NCBI RefSeq assembly: GCF_000023125.1
Contig: NC_013037.1
Location: forward strand, 4,704,501 to 4,768,500
Length of the DNA: 64,000 bases
Direction of reading: 5' to 3'
From: Dyadobacter fermentans DSM 18053
GTDB lineage: Bacteria; Bacteroidota; Bacteroidia; Cytophagales; Spirosomataceae
In this document: piece by piece, positions 32,739 through 41,452 of the stretch
Layout: every line of letters begins with the position of its first letter
Numbering within the stretch: position 1 is the stretch's first letter
The notes under the pieces: model-generated
Seen by the model: only the letters and a program-made list of their open reading frames with translations
The model's database searches: none
Told to the model about the DNA's origin: nothing
Program-made: the position numbers and the translations under genes

Positions 32739-33644
32739 ATGACAAAGCTATTCGTGATGCCGGTTGCGCTCCTGCTGATGCTGGCTGCACCGCTCTGTGC
32801 CCAGACGGAAATGCCGCTTTACCCCGGAAATATCCCCAATGCCACAGGTGCCGAGGACCAGGAAGCGAATAAAGACAATGTAGTCCGGAATGTTTCCAAG
32901 CCCACTCTTACGGCATTTTTGCCGCCAGCCGGCACTGCGAAAGGCCCCGCGGTGATCGTGTGCCCGGGCGGCGGCTATGGCGTGCTGGTGATCGAGCGCG
33001 AGGGATACCGGGTGGCGAAGGAGCTGAACAAGCAGGGCATTGCCGCATTCGTACTCAAATACCGGCTTCCGAGCGACCGTACCATGAAGGACAAGGCGCT
33101 GGGACCCTTACAGGACGCGCAGCAGGCCATTAAAACGGTCCGCGAGAAGGCCAGCGAATGGAACATCGATCCTGCCAAAATCGGAATTATGGGTTTCTCG
33201 GCCGGTGGCCATCTTGCTTCTACGGCTGGCACGCATTACGACAGCAGCTTCATCGACAATCCTCAAAAGACAAGCCTCCGCCCCGATTTCATGATCCTCG
33301 TTTATCCCGTGATCAGTTTTGAGGGCAAAATCGGCCACAAAGGCTCTGCGACTAACCTGCTCGGCGCTTCGGCCTCAGTCGAGCGCGCGCACTATTTTTC
33401 CAACGAAAAGCAGGTGACGGCCTCCACGCCGCCCGCTTACTTGACGCACGCCGGCGACGACGCGACGGTGCCGGTATCCAACAGCCTCCGCTTCTACGAG
33501 GCTTTGCAGGCGAAAGGCATTGCCGCCGACATGCACATTTACTCCCAGGGCCAGCATGGCTATCCGAAGACGCCATCGTTCGACGAGTGGTTTGGCCGGT
33601 GCCTGCATTGGATGCGCACAACGGGCTTTTTGCCGGGCAACTGA
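32739..33644 (+). CDS. Secreted alpha/beta hydrolase, acetyl-esterase-like
   Basis: A 301-residue exported esterase. A signal peptide ends at about LAAPLCAQ. CPGGGYG (75-81) is the oxyanion-hole motif, GFSAGGHLA holds the nucleophile S154, and THAGDDATVPV and QGQHGYP supply Asp and His. This fits the BD-FAE/acetyl-xylan esterase group that removes acetyl or feruloyl groups from plant glycans. The substrate is inferred. I chose ATG 32739; an in-frame TTG at 32721 would add six residues. It ends in a TGA that directly abuts the stop of the convergent dehydratase gene. Confidence 0.82.
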   Translation: MTKLFVMPVALLLMLAAPLCAQTEMPLYPGNIPNATGAEDQEANKDNVVRNVSKPTLTAFLPPAGTAKGPAVIVCPGGGYGVLVIEREGYRVAKELNKQGIAAFVLKYRLPSDRTMKDKALGPLQDAQQAIKTVREKASEWNIDPAKIGIMGFSAGGHLASTAGTHYDSSFIDNPQKTSLRPDFMILVYPVISFEGKIGHKGSATNLLGASASVERAHYFSNEKQVTASTPPAYLTHAGDDATVPVSNSLRFYEALQAKGIAADMHIYSQGQHGYPKTPSFDEWFGRCLHWMRTTGFLPGN

Positions 33645-34790
33645 TCAAACGGCCGGTGCCACGGCCTCGGATGCTTGGCGCAGCACATCAAGCCGTGCAA
33701 ATGGCGAATTGGCGCTGATGTACTCGGGGATTGCCGATTTGAGAATGCTTACCATTCGTTCGGGCTCGCAGGATGTGAGCGCATTCTGCAATGCGGGCAG
33801 CCATTGCTGCATCCACGAGGCGGCGTCGCCGGAGAAGGCGGTGCTTTGGATTTTCCCCCTCGCGCAGGCCGGGCCGGAAGGCGGCTCTTCCGATAACTTT
33901 TCACCCGGTCGCAAGCCGGTAAAGCGGATTTGGATATCCGTCCCCGGCCCTAAGCCCGCAAGCTCGATCATCCGTTTGGCCATGTCGGCTACGCGCACAG
34001 GCTCACCCATGTCGAAGGAGAGAATTTCGTGGCCGTTACTGATCGCTGCGGCTGCCAGCACGAGCTGGCAGGCTTCGGTGACGGTCATCATGTACCGCTC
34101 GGCGTGCGGATGTGTGACGGTGATCGGTCCGCCTTCGCGGATTTGTTGTGCAAAACGGAGCAGAAACGAGCCATTGGAGCCCAGTACATTTCCAAAACGT
34201 GTGATGATGAACCGCGTCCGGTCGGGAAATCTGTTAGCCAGGTTTTGAAGGTATATTTCGGCAAAGCGTTTGGTGGCACCCATCACGCTGGCGGGCTTGA
34301 TGGCTTTGTCGGTTGAAATGTAAACAAACTTGCCCACGCCATGCGATACTGCCAGGTCAGCCAGTATTTTGGTACCGAAAACATTCGTTTTGATCACCTC
34401 GTAAGGATGTCGCTCCATCAGTGGGACATGCTTGTAGGCAGCGGCGTGCAGCACGGTGTCGACCTTCGAATGCGCGAAAATGTCAGACATCCGCAGCGCA
34501 TCGGTAATGCTGCCGATGCAGGTGTTAATGTCGGTTTGAGGATATTGTTCAGTCAGTAAAAGGTCGAGGTCGTGCAATGGGCTTTCTGCCTGATCCACGA
34601 GCACCAGCCTTGCGGGCGCACATGCGCAGACCTGCGCGGCAAGTTCGCTGCCGATCGTCCCGGCGGCGCCGGTGATGAGGACGGAGCGGCCTTTGATTTC
34701 CCGGATGATATTATCACGGTCGAGTACGATGGGGGAGCGGCCGAGGAGGTCTTCCGGCCTGAATGTGCAGGTGTGCGGTCTGGTTTGCAT
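33645..34790 (-). CDS. Nucleotide-sugar 4,6-dehydratase, FlaA1/CapD-like
   Basis: A 381-residue NAD(P)-dependent short-chain dehydrogenase-type enzyme of the polysaccharide biosynthesis protein family (CapD/FlaA1/PseB). The Rossmann motif VLITGAAGTIGSEL (37-50), HAAAYKHVPLME and YISTDKAIKPASVMGATKR are characteristic of UDP-GlcNAc 4,6-dehydratases and related inverting enzymes. It lacks the N-terminal membrane segments of full-length CapD/WbpM, so it is a soluble short form, as in FlaA1/PseB. The Lys of TDKA replaces the usual SDR Tyr position, as is known for the family. It probably supplies a deoxy or amino sugar for surface glycans. Confidence 0.8.
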   Translation of the reverse strand: MQTRPHTCTFRPEDLLGRSPIVLDRDNIIREIKGRSVLITGAAGTIGSELAAQVCACAPARLVLVDQAESPLHDLDLLLTEQYPQTDINTCIGSITDALRMSDIFAHSKVDTVLHAAAYKHVPLMERHPYEVIKTNVFGTKILADLAVSHGVGKFVYISTDKAIKPASVMGATKRFAEIYLQNLANRFPDRTRFIITRFGNVLGSNGSFLLRFAQQIREGGPITVTHPHAERYMMTVTEACQLVLAAAAISNGHEILSFDMGEPVRVADMAKRMIELAGLGPGTDIQIRFTGLRPGEKLSEEPPSGPACARGKIQSTAFSGDAASWMQQWLPALQNALTSCEPERMVSILKSAIPEYISANSPFARLDVLRQASEAVAPAV

Positions 34791-34851
34791 GGGATATCGT
34801 TTTAGAATAACTGATATCGTTGATACGCTCGCCGGATCATTTGGTCACAAA

Positions 34852-34880
34852 AAAAGAGCCGTAAAATGTACAGCTCTTTT
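34852..34880 (-). terminator. Terminator at the end of the nuo unit
   Basis: AAAAGAGC (34852-34859) pairs with GCTCTTTT (34873-34880). On the minus strand the stem is followed by a run of T. It lies about 25 bases after the nuoN stop codon at 34906. Confidence 0.75.
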
Positions 34881-34905
34881 CGTAAACCCATTAAGGAAAA
34901 TGTAT

Positions 34906-36300
34906 TTAGATAAGCCCCTCAAAAATACCGGGGGCCAGACCGAACAGGATCGTCAGGAATGTAGCGAGCACGAGAATGATCTGATAGAACGGTGCTACGC
35001 GGATTTTAACAGTGTCACCTTCCTTGAAATAGGATGAAATTATCACACGGAAATAGTAGTAGATACCCACTGTGGACATCAGCACCGCAAAAACAGCTAT
35101 CCACATAATGCCACGCTCTGCCGCGCTCGTGAAAATGAAGAATTTACCCCAGAAACCGGCAGTAAGCGGAATCCCGGCCAATGAGAGCATCGAAACCGCC
35201 AGTACAAATGCCAGGAGCGGATTTTGCTTGGCAAGGCCATTAAATGCCTCGTAACGTTCATTGGGCTGGCCTTCGATGGTTTTTTCTTTCGAAACAAGCA
35301 TGAGCACGCCGAATGCCGCGATGGTGGACAGCGAGTAGGCGAGTGAGTAGAAAATAATGGCGTTTTGCGTTGGCTTCGTCAGGGCTGTAAGCGCGATGAG
35401 CAGGTAACCGGCGTGTGAAATACCCGAGTAGGCGAGCATTCTTTTGAAACTGCCCTGGCTGGTAGCGCCAATGTTACCGACCAGCATGGTGAGCATCGCA
35501 ATGACCGCGATGACGATCCACCAGAAGCCGTAAATCGCAAATGTGTGGTTCAGCAAGCGGAACAACGCAGCGAAGCCAGCGGTTTTCACGATCGTCGACA
35601 TGAAAGTCGTGAAAATGGTAGGCGCGCCTTCATACACATCGGGCGTCCAGAAATGGAACGGCGCGGCCGAGACTTTGAACAGCATACCGATCAGCAGCAG
35701 CAGCAAGCCCGCGTAGAAGATGTAGGATTGAGATGCGATTGGCATATTAGATGCAAAGCCTTGTATCGCCATGAGCTTGAACGAGCCGGTAGCGCCGTAA
35801 AGCAGCGTTATTCCGAAAAGCATGAAACCGGTCGCGAATGCACCCATGAGCAGGTATTTCAATGCAGCTTCGTTCGAGCGCAGGTTGCGCTTGTTGCTTC
35901 CTGTGAGCACGTACATGGCTACTGAGAGTATCTCTACCCCGATGAAAAGCATGATCAGGTGATCGAAGCCGATCATCATAATAGCGCCTACGAGCGAAAA
36001 GAGCATCAGCCCGTAATATTCGGCCGGTTCGGCATCGGCATTATCCTGGAAACCACCCGAAATGGCCACGATCATAAATGCGGAAAGCAATACGATCCCG
36101 TTGAACGCGAGGGTAAGTTTATCCACCCGCAGCATGTCGTTGAAATAAAGGAGCGGTCCTTGTCCCCACTCAACAAAGTTGCTTACCAGCGCGAGGGCCA
36201 GGAAAAGCAGCGTAGATGGCAGGAGGACGTTTTTGGATTTCGAAAAGCCCAGGAAAAGCGTTATAACTCCAAAAACCGACAACAATATAATGGGATACAT
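34906..36300 (-). CDS. nuoN: NADH-quinone oxidoreductase subunit N
   Basis: A 464-residue, 14-helix inner-membrane subunit of complex I, one of three antiporter-like modules that pump protons. The family core shows ILSVAMYVLTGSNK, then HFWTPDVYEGAPTIFTTFMST with a conserved discontinuous-helix region, and SISHAGYLLIA-type segments (SGISHAGYLLIALTAL). Conserved Lys and Glu residues typical of the channel are present. It is the last gene of a nuoK-L-M-N series on the minus strand and is followed by a terminator. The gap from nuoM is nine bases. Confidence 0.94.
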   Translation of the reverse strand: MYPIILLSVFGVITLFLGFSKSKNVLLPSTLLFLALALVSNFVEWGQGPLLYFNDMLRVDKLTLAFNGIVLLSAFMIVAISGGFQDNADAEPAEYYGLMLFSLVGAIMMIGFDHLIMLFIGVEILSVAMYVLTGSNKRNLRSNEAALKYLLMGAFATGFMLFGITLLYGATGSFKLMAIQGFASNMPIASQSYIFYAGLLLLLIGMLFKVSAAPFHFWTPDVYEGAPTIFTTFMSTIVKTAGFAALFRLLNHTFAIYGFWWIVIAVIAMLTMLVGNIGATSQGSFKRMLAYSGISHAGYLLIALTALTKPTQNAIIFYSLAYSLSTIAAFGVLMLVSKEKTIEGQPNERYEAFNGLAKQNPLLAFVLAVSMLSLAGIPLTAGFWGKFFIFTSAAERGIMWIAVFAVLMSTVGIYYYFRVIISSYFKEGDTVKIRVAPFYQIILVLATFLTILFGLAPGIFEGLI

Positions 36301-36309
36301 ATTCTTAAC

Positions 36310-37758
36310 TTAGTTATTGACCAGTTGCAACAGTTGGTTTACAGCAGGCTCAGTTATTTTCAGGAATGTGCTTGGGTAAATACCGATCCAGAATACCATC
36401 ACGATCAGCGGCAGCAATACGGCGCGCTCGCTGGCAGTCAGGTCCTGGAAACCTTCCACCCATTTCGATTTCGGGCCGAACATGGATTTCTGGAACAAAC
36501 GGAGCATATACACCGAACCCAGAATGATCGTCAGACCGGCCACTGCACCCAGCCAGCCTTTGTATGCGAATACGCTGGAGAGCAACAGGAATTCCCCTAC
36601 GAAACCGTTGGTAAGAGGCAATGCAACGCTACCGAGCAGCAATATCATGAAGTACACGCTCAAATGCGGCGTGCTCTGGGTAATGCCCCCGAGCTGATCG
36701 AGATAGCGGGTTTTGGTTCTGGAATAAATAATGTCGACGATGAAGAACAGGCCGATTACGTTGATACCGTGTGCGAGCATCTGGATCAATGCGCCCTGCA
36801 AGCCGTTCAATGAAGACGAGAACACGCCGGCGGCCATCAGTCCCACGTGTGCGAAGGATGAATAGGCGATGAGCGTTTTCATATCGCTCTGCTGGATGGC
36901 GATGATGGAACCGTAGATGATACCGATCACCGAAAGGATCATCGCGAGGAAGCCCCATTGCTCCATGCCCAGCGGCACGATCGGCAACAGCAGGCGGATC
37001 AGCCCGTAAACCCCCATTTTAAGCATAATGCCCGATAGAAGCATCGTTGCAGGAGTGGGTGATTCGGTGTAAGTATCAGGCTGCCACGTATGGAACGGGA
37101 ACAGCGGCATTTTAATCGCGAATGCAATAAAGAATGCCCAGAACAGCAGGCCCTGCGCGGCGGGGCTCAGTTGGAGCTGGTAAAATGCAGCAATTTCGGA
37201 GGAATGTTCGCCCGGCGTTTGGTAATAGAGGTAAACCAATGCCACGAACATGAACAAGCTTCCGAAAATCGTGTAGATGAAGAATTTGAAAGTGACTTTA
37301 ATACGATTTTCTCCGCCCCAGATCGCCGACAGGAAGTACACCGGGATCAATGCAGCCTCGAAGAAAAGGTAAAAAAGGAATGCGTCGGTTGCCGTGAAAA
37401 CGCCGATCAGCGCCGCTTCCATGAAGAGGATCAGCGAGTAGAATGATGCGGGGTTTTTGTAATCGTTCTTGAATGCGGAAAGGATGATCAGCGGCGTGAG
37501 GAAGGTCGTCAGGAGCACGAGCAACATGCTGATGCCGTCGATACCCGCTGCGAACGAAATGCCTCCGGAAGCAAGCCAGGCGTATTTGAAGCCAAACTGC
37601 GAGCCGGCCGCCGGGTCAAATTGCAGCCAGGTAAATATAGCCACGCCCAAAGAAGCGAGGCCGCCAACCAGCGCAAGCTGCTTCGCCATGCGTTCGCCGG
37701 CCAGGAGGGTGATCACGCCTGCCGCTATCGGTAATAGTATTAAAAGAAGAGTAAGCAT
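36310..37758 (-). CDS. nuoM: NADH-quinone oxidoreductase subunit M
   Basis: A 482-residue, 14-helix antiporter-like subunit of complex I. KMPLFPFHTWQPDTYTESPTPATMLLSG and YSSFAHVGLMAAG are the NuoM signatures, and the Glu in the helix LFMEAALIGVF and nearby FFEAALIPVYF is where the conserved proton-channel acidic residue is expected. Length is normal. It lies between nuoL (54 bases before) and nuoN (nine bases after) on the same strand. Confidence 0.95.
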   Translation of the reverse strand: MLTLLLILLPIAAGVITLLAGERMAKQLALVGGLASLGVAIFTWLQFDPAAGSQFGFKYAWLASGGISFAAGIDGISMLLVLLTTFLTPLIILSAFKNDYKNPASFYSLILFMEAALIGVFTATDAFLFYLFFEAALIPVYFLSAIWGGENRIKVTFKFFIYTIFGSLFMFVALVYLYYQTPGEHSSEIAAFYQLQLSPAAQGLLFWAFFIAFAIKMPLFPFHTWQPDTYTESPTPATMLLSGIMLKMGVYGLIRLLLPIVPLGMEQWGFLAMILSVIGIIYGSIIAIQQSDMKTLIAYSSFAHVGLMAAGVFSSSLNGLQGALIQMLAHGINVIGLFFIVDIIYSRTKTRYLDQLGGITQSTPHLSVYFMILLLGSVALPLTNGFVGEFLLLSSVFAYKGWLGAVAGLTIILGSVYMLRLFQKSMFGPKSKWVEGFQDLTASERAVLLPLIVMVFWIGIYPSTFLKITEPAVNQLLQLVNN

Positions 37759-37812
37759 ATTTTCAAGTCGACAGTCCGAAACGAATGTGGAACGGATTTA
37801 TGGATGATCGGA

Positions 37813-39732
37813 TCAGAGTAACAGCTTCCAGAACAGGATGACCACAATGCCGATCACCATTGCGAACACATATTCGCCGGTGGAGCCGGTTTGGGTTTTC
37901 CTCAACAATTTCGCAAACAGGCCCACCAGCTTCACCACCGCATCGATGATAAGGTCGATCGCAAATTCGCCCGCGGCGTACAGGAAGTTGGAAAGCACTT
38001 TTACAGGTTTTACAAATACCGAGTCGTACAGCTCATCCACGTAGTATTTGTTGTAAATAACCCGCTGCAAGCCCGATTTTTCCTCCGTATCCGCTGCCGG
38101 CACCGCGCCTTTTTGCACATACATCACATAAGCCGCAATGGCCGAGATCAACGCCGCCGCCACCGAAATGGCCATCAGCATATATTCTTCGGAATGCGAA
38201 AGCGAAGTATGTGCAAATGCTGCCGGATTGGCGGTTTTGGCCAGGTCGTAAAGCGGCGCCATAAACTGCGCCAGCTGATGCGAACCGTGCAATGCTTCGG
38301 GAACGCCGATAAAACCACCTGCGGCCGAAAGAATGGCGAGGATGATCAGCGGAACGGTCATAGAAGCCGGTGATTCATGCAAATGGTGCTCTTGCTCATG
38401 CGTGCCGCGGAATGTACCGAAGAAAGTCAGGAACAATAGGCGGAACATGTAGAAGGAAGTCATAACTGAACCCAGCACACCAATTACCCAGAGGATTTTG
38501 TTGTGTTCAAAAACATGCGCAAGGATCTCATCTTTCGAGAAGAAACCTGCAAATGGCGGGATACCTGAAATCGCGATGGTGGCGATAAGGAATGTAAGGA
38601 ATGTAACAGGCAATTTCTTGCGCAATCCACCCATTGAACGGATATCCTGCTCGTCGGACATGGCGTGGATAACGCTACCGGCGCCGAGGAAGAGCAATGC
38701 TTTGAAGAATGCGTGGGTGATCACATGGAACATCGACGCCGAGTAGGCCATCGCACCCAGACCCATGAACATATAACCCAGCTGGCTCACCGTAGAGTAC
38801 GCGAGCACTTTCTTGATATCGTTTTGCAAGAGACCGATCGACGCGGCGAACAATGCGGTGGCGCCACCGATAATGCCTACGATTTCGAGCGTGGAAGGCG
38901 CGAGGGAATACAGCACGTTGGAGCGGATCACCATGTAAATACCCGCGGTAACCATCGTAGCGGCGTGGATCAGTGCGGATACAGGCGTAGGGCCGGCCAT
39001 CGCGTCAGGAAGCCAGGTATACAAGGGAATCTGCGCCGATTTACCCATTGCTCCAACAAACAGGAATAATGTAATGGTGATAATCACCGGGTCACCCACC
39101 TGGAAGCCCGCAGCAGCCTTGCTGAAAACCTCCGTATATTCCACCGAACCGAATGTGGCGATGATCGTGAAGATCCCGAGCAGGAACCCAAGGTCACCCA
39201 CACGGTTCATAATGAATGCCTTGCGGGCTGCATTGTTGTAGTTGGTGTTCTTGTTCCAGAAGCCGATGAGCAGGTAAGAACAAAGTCCCACACCTTCCCA
39301 GCCGATGAACATGATCACGTAGTTCGAGCCGAGCACCAGCAGGAGCATGAAAAACAAAAACAGGTTCAGGTAAGCGAAAAACTTGCCGAAACCTGAGTCG
39401 TGGTGCATGTAGCCAATCGAATAAATGTGGATCAGCGAGCCTACGCCGGTGATGATCATCAGCATGAGCAATGACAGCTGGTCGATCTGGAATGAGAACG
39501 GGATGTGGAGGTCGCCGACGGTGATCCAGTCGAAAAGCGGCAGGACGAACGGCTGGCTGCCGGCTGCAACGAATGCATTGAACGTCATGACGGACAATAC
39601 GAAGCTGGCAACAACTGCCAACGTTCCGATAATGCCGACTGCGCCTTTGGGAATATTGGGAAATCCGATTCCGTTGATCAGAAAGCCAACGAGCGGCAGC
39701 AGCGGAATCAGGATGAGTAATGATGCGGACAT
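37813..39732 (-). CDS. nuoL: NADH-quinone oxidoreductase subunit L
   Basis: A 639-residue subunit, the largest antiporter-like member of complex I. HDSGFGKFFAYLNLFLFFML, MFIGWEGVGLCSYLLIGFW and IPLYTWLPDAMAGPTPVSAL are clear family motifs. The extra C-terminal part includes the long lateral helix that links the three pump modules (DELYDSVFVKPVKVLSNF onwards). The WEGVG Glu is the conserved channel residue. It lies second in the nuoK-L-M-N unit. Confidence 0.96.
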   Translation of the reverse strand: MSASLLILIPLLPLVGFLINGIGFPNIPKGAVGIIGTLAVVASFVLSVMTFNAFVAAGSQPFVLPLFDWITVGDLHIPFSFQIDQLSLLMLMIITGVGSLIHIYSIGYMHHDSGFGKFFAYLNLFLFFMLLLVLGSNYVIMFIGWEGVGLCSYLLIGFWNKNTNYNNAARKAFIMNRVGDLGFLLGIFTIIATFGSVEYTEVFSKAAAGFQVGDPVIITITLFLFVGAMGKSAQIPLYTWLPDAMAGPTPVSALIHAATMVTAGIYMVIRSNVLYSLAPSTLEIVGIIGGATALFAASIGLLQNDIKKVLAYSTVSQLGYMFMGLGAMAYSASMFHVITHAFFKALLFLGAGSVIHAMSDEQDIRSMGGLRKKLPVTFLTFLIATIAISGIPPFAGFFSKDEILAHVFEHNKILWVIGVLGSVMTSFYMFRLLFLTFFGTFRGTHEQEHHLHESPASMTVPLIILAILSAAGGFIGVPEALHGSHQLAQFMAPLYDLAKTANPAAFAHTSLSHSEEYMLMAISVAAALISAIAAYVMYVQKGAVPAADTEEKSGLQRVIYNKYYVDELYDSVFVKPVKVLSNFLYAAGEFAIDLIIDAVVKLVGLFAKLLRKTQTGSTGEYVFAMVIGIVVILFWKLLL

Positions 39733-39785
39733 GTCTATTTTTTAATCTTTAATCTCTTGATTATGTACCGGTTGCGTGCCGATAA

Positions 39786-40121
39786 TTACCATTTCAGCTT
39801 GTTCAGGAACCCAACGTCCGTGTTTCTGGTGTTGCGGTAAATCATTACAATGATCGCAAGTCCCACGGCCACCTCGGCAGCGGCTACGGCCATGATGAAG
39901 AATACGAAAACCTGGGCTGACGGGTCGGACCGGTAAGAAGAGAATGCGATCAGCAGCAGGTTTGCGGCATTCAGCATCAATTCAATCGACATAAAAATGA
40001 TGATCGCGTTCCTGCGGGTGAGCACGCCGATGATGCCGATCACAAAAAGCAGGGTTGCAAGAATTAGGTAACTTTGAAGTGGGATATGTTGAATAACCGC
40101 TGGTATGTTAACCTCTGGCAT
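39786..40121 (-). CDS. nuoK: NADH-quinone oxidoreductase subunit K
   Basis: A 111-residue, three-helix subunit of complex I homologous to MrpC. Two conserved membrane Glu residues are visible, in SIELMLNAANL and AAAEVAVGLAI, both needed for proton coupling in the family. The start is taken at MPEVNIPAV; a second Met six codons upstream is possible. It is the first gene of the unit; nuoA to nuoJ are not next to it. A perfect Bacteroidota promoter lies 73-103 bases upstream. Confidence 0.94.
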   Translation of the reverse strand: MPEVNIPAVIQHIPLQSYLILATLLFVIGIIGVLTRRNAIIIFMSIELMLNAANLLLIAFSSYRSDPSAQVFVFFIMAVAAAEVAVGLAIIVMIYRNTRNTDVGFLNKLKW

Positions 40122-40193
40122 GGTAGGGTTTGGGATCATAGCAGGTTTACCTAATGGGATATCCGGTTAAAATAGTCAAAAATAGATTTCAGG

Positions 40194-40224
40194 CAAAAAT
40201 AGACATAATTACTACTTACTCAAA
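40194..40224 (-). promoter_or_regulatory. Promoter of the nuoKLMN unit
   Basis: On the minus strand TTTG (40221-40224), exactly 19 bases, then TATTTTTG (40194-40201): a full match to the Bacteroidota consensus TTTG-N19-TAnnTTTG. A second TATTTTTG copy lies at 40177-40184 without a -33 partner. The leader to the nuoK ATG is about 65 bases. This is the best promoter match I found in the window. Confidence 0.72.
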
Positions 40225-40241
40225 CCTGAGCCAAGATTATG

Positions 40242-41051
40242 TCAACGTTGGGTTAATCCCCTTAATTTAATCTCCGTCAATTTACGTTTGGTGTCGAGCG
40301 GGAACTCGCCTTTCATCATCCAGTCGAAGAATGAAGGCTCGTTTTTCAGGATGTCGGTCACGCGCTTTCCATTGTGTTTGCCAAAATTGAACACCTCTTC
40401 ACCCTTGTCGTTATACACCATCCGGCCTGCGAAATCGACGATTCTGGACGCGGTAAGCTCATGCAGGACAGCAATGTCGTTCTTCACGGGCTCGGTCACC
40501 TTGCCATGCGAGTCGGTAATGGTAACGCCCTGATACTTTTCGATCTGGCCTTGCAGCACCTCGAATGTAGCGATCGTATCGGCCTCGGCGCTGTGTGCAT
40601 TGTTGAGGGTTTTGCCGCAATAGAACTTGTAGGCGGCCGAAAGGTTACGCGGCTCCATCATGTGGTAAATGCGCTGGACGTCCACCATCCGGCGGTTTTT
40701 CACGTCAAAATCCACACCTACGCGCAGGAATTCCTCCACGAGCATTGGAATGTCGAAACGGTTGCTGTTGAAACCTGCCAGGTCGCATCCTTCGAGGAAC
40801 GACGCCAGGTTTTTGGCAACGCTTTTAAAAGTGGGGGCGTCCTTTACATCCTCGTCGTAAATGCCGTGTATCAGGCTGCTTTCCAACGGGATAGGCATTT
40901 CGGGATTGATTCTCCGCGTGCGGATCTCGGTTTCGCCATTTACCAATGCCTTTACAACGGAAATCTCTACAATGCGGTCGCGGACGATATTGACTCCTGT
41001 TGTCTCAAGATCAAAAAAAGCAATGGGCTTTTTGAGATGGAGGGTATGCAT
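40242..41051 (-). CDS. 3'-5' exonuclease, DEDDh family
   Basis: A 269-residue nuclease. ExoI motif FFDLETTG carries D14 and E16, ExoII is AGFNSNRFDIPML, and ExoIII is HSAEADT with the His-x(4)-Asp layout of the DEDDh class. This places it with the DNA polymerase III epsilon subunit/RNase T-like proteins. After the nuclease part a C-terminal region (about 200-265) contains FNFGKHNGKRVTDIL and FFDWMMKGEFPLDTK, often found with these exonucleases in Bacteroidota. It may proofread DNA or trim RNA; the sequence does not decide. It is divergent from the RNA-ligase-like gene, with 401 bases between the starts. Confidence 0.85.
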   Translation of the reverse strand: MHTLHLKKPIAFFDLETTGVNIVRDRIVEISVVKALVNGETEIRTRRINPEMPIPLESSLIHGIYDEDVKDAPTFKSVAKNLASFLEGCDLAGFNSNRFDIPMLVEEFLRVGVDFDVKNRRMVDVQRIYHMMEPRNLSAAYKFYCGKTLNNAHSAEADTIATFEVLQGQIEKYQGVTITDSHGKVTEPVKNDIAVLHELTASRIVDFAGRMVYNDKGEEVFNFGKHNGKRVTDILKNEPSFFDWMMKGEFPLDTKRKLTEIKLRGLTQR

Positions 41052-41146
41052 GGGTTACTCTGGTTGATTTGGCACCGCGAAGTTAAGGTGAACGGCGTGA
41101 TGGCACAAGGAATGGGCTTGTTTATAAAGATTATAAAAAAGAGGCA

Positions 41147-41196
41147 GGGGTGGTGAGGTGTTGTCGGGGGTAGTCAGGGGTAGTCAAGTGTGGTCA
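41147..41196 (+). repeat. Five tandem degenerate decamers
   Basis: Successive 10-base units read GGGGTGGTGA, GGTGTTGTCG, GGGGTAGTCA, GGGGTAGTCA and AGTGTGGTCA. The third and fourth are identical; all fit a loose GGnGTnGTCA pattern. A ten-base period places each copy on the same face of the helix. Confidence 0.6.
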
Positions 41197-41399
41197 GACC
41201 AGGACAGGTATTATCAATGGCCACTGCAAAGCTCAAACTTCGTCCGTTAGTAAATTATGGTTGGTTTGCATGGATAGCAAGACTCTTCTCTTCTCCGAAA
41301 TCACCGACTGCATTCAAAGAGTGGATGAAGCTAATATGTGTGCAGGGAGCTAGCTAATCCATGAATGCCGCTTGAAAAGTCAGTGCTAAGTCTTCTGAG

Positions 41400-41440
41400 G
41401 ACATTAGTTAGGTTGCGAGGCAAACAGAGTTACTAATGTC
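41400..41440. repeat. 9-bp inverted repeat before the RNA ligase-like gene
   Basis: GACATTAGT (41400-41408) and ACTAATGTC (41432-41440) are exact inverted copies with a 23-base spacer, ending 12 bases before the ATG at 41453. In RNA they would form a hairpin that could affect initiation; in DNA they could be an operator. Confidence 0.5.
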
Positions 41441-41452
41441 TTAACAAACACT

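Larger units (their letters stand above)
41052..41452. other. Intergenic region upstream of the RNA ligase-like gene
   Basis: A 401-base gap with lower GC than its surroundings. It carries a tandem set of five degenerate 10-base repeats (41147-41196) and a 9-bp inverted repeat (41400-41440) near the right gene. A 27-codon frame from 41270 is too short and unlike anything I know to be called a gene. No -7 element was recognised. Confidence 0.55.

Noticed and set aside
41270..41353. 27-codon frame (MDSKTLLFSEITDCIQ...) upstream of the RNA ligase-like gene
   Set aside because: Faintly like the start of GxxExxY proteins but stops at once and does not continue in another frame.
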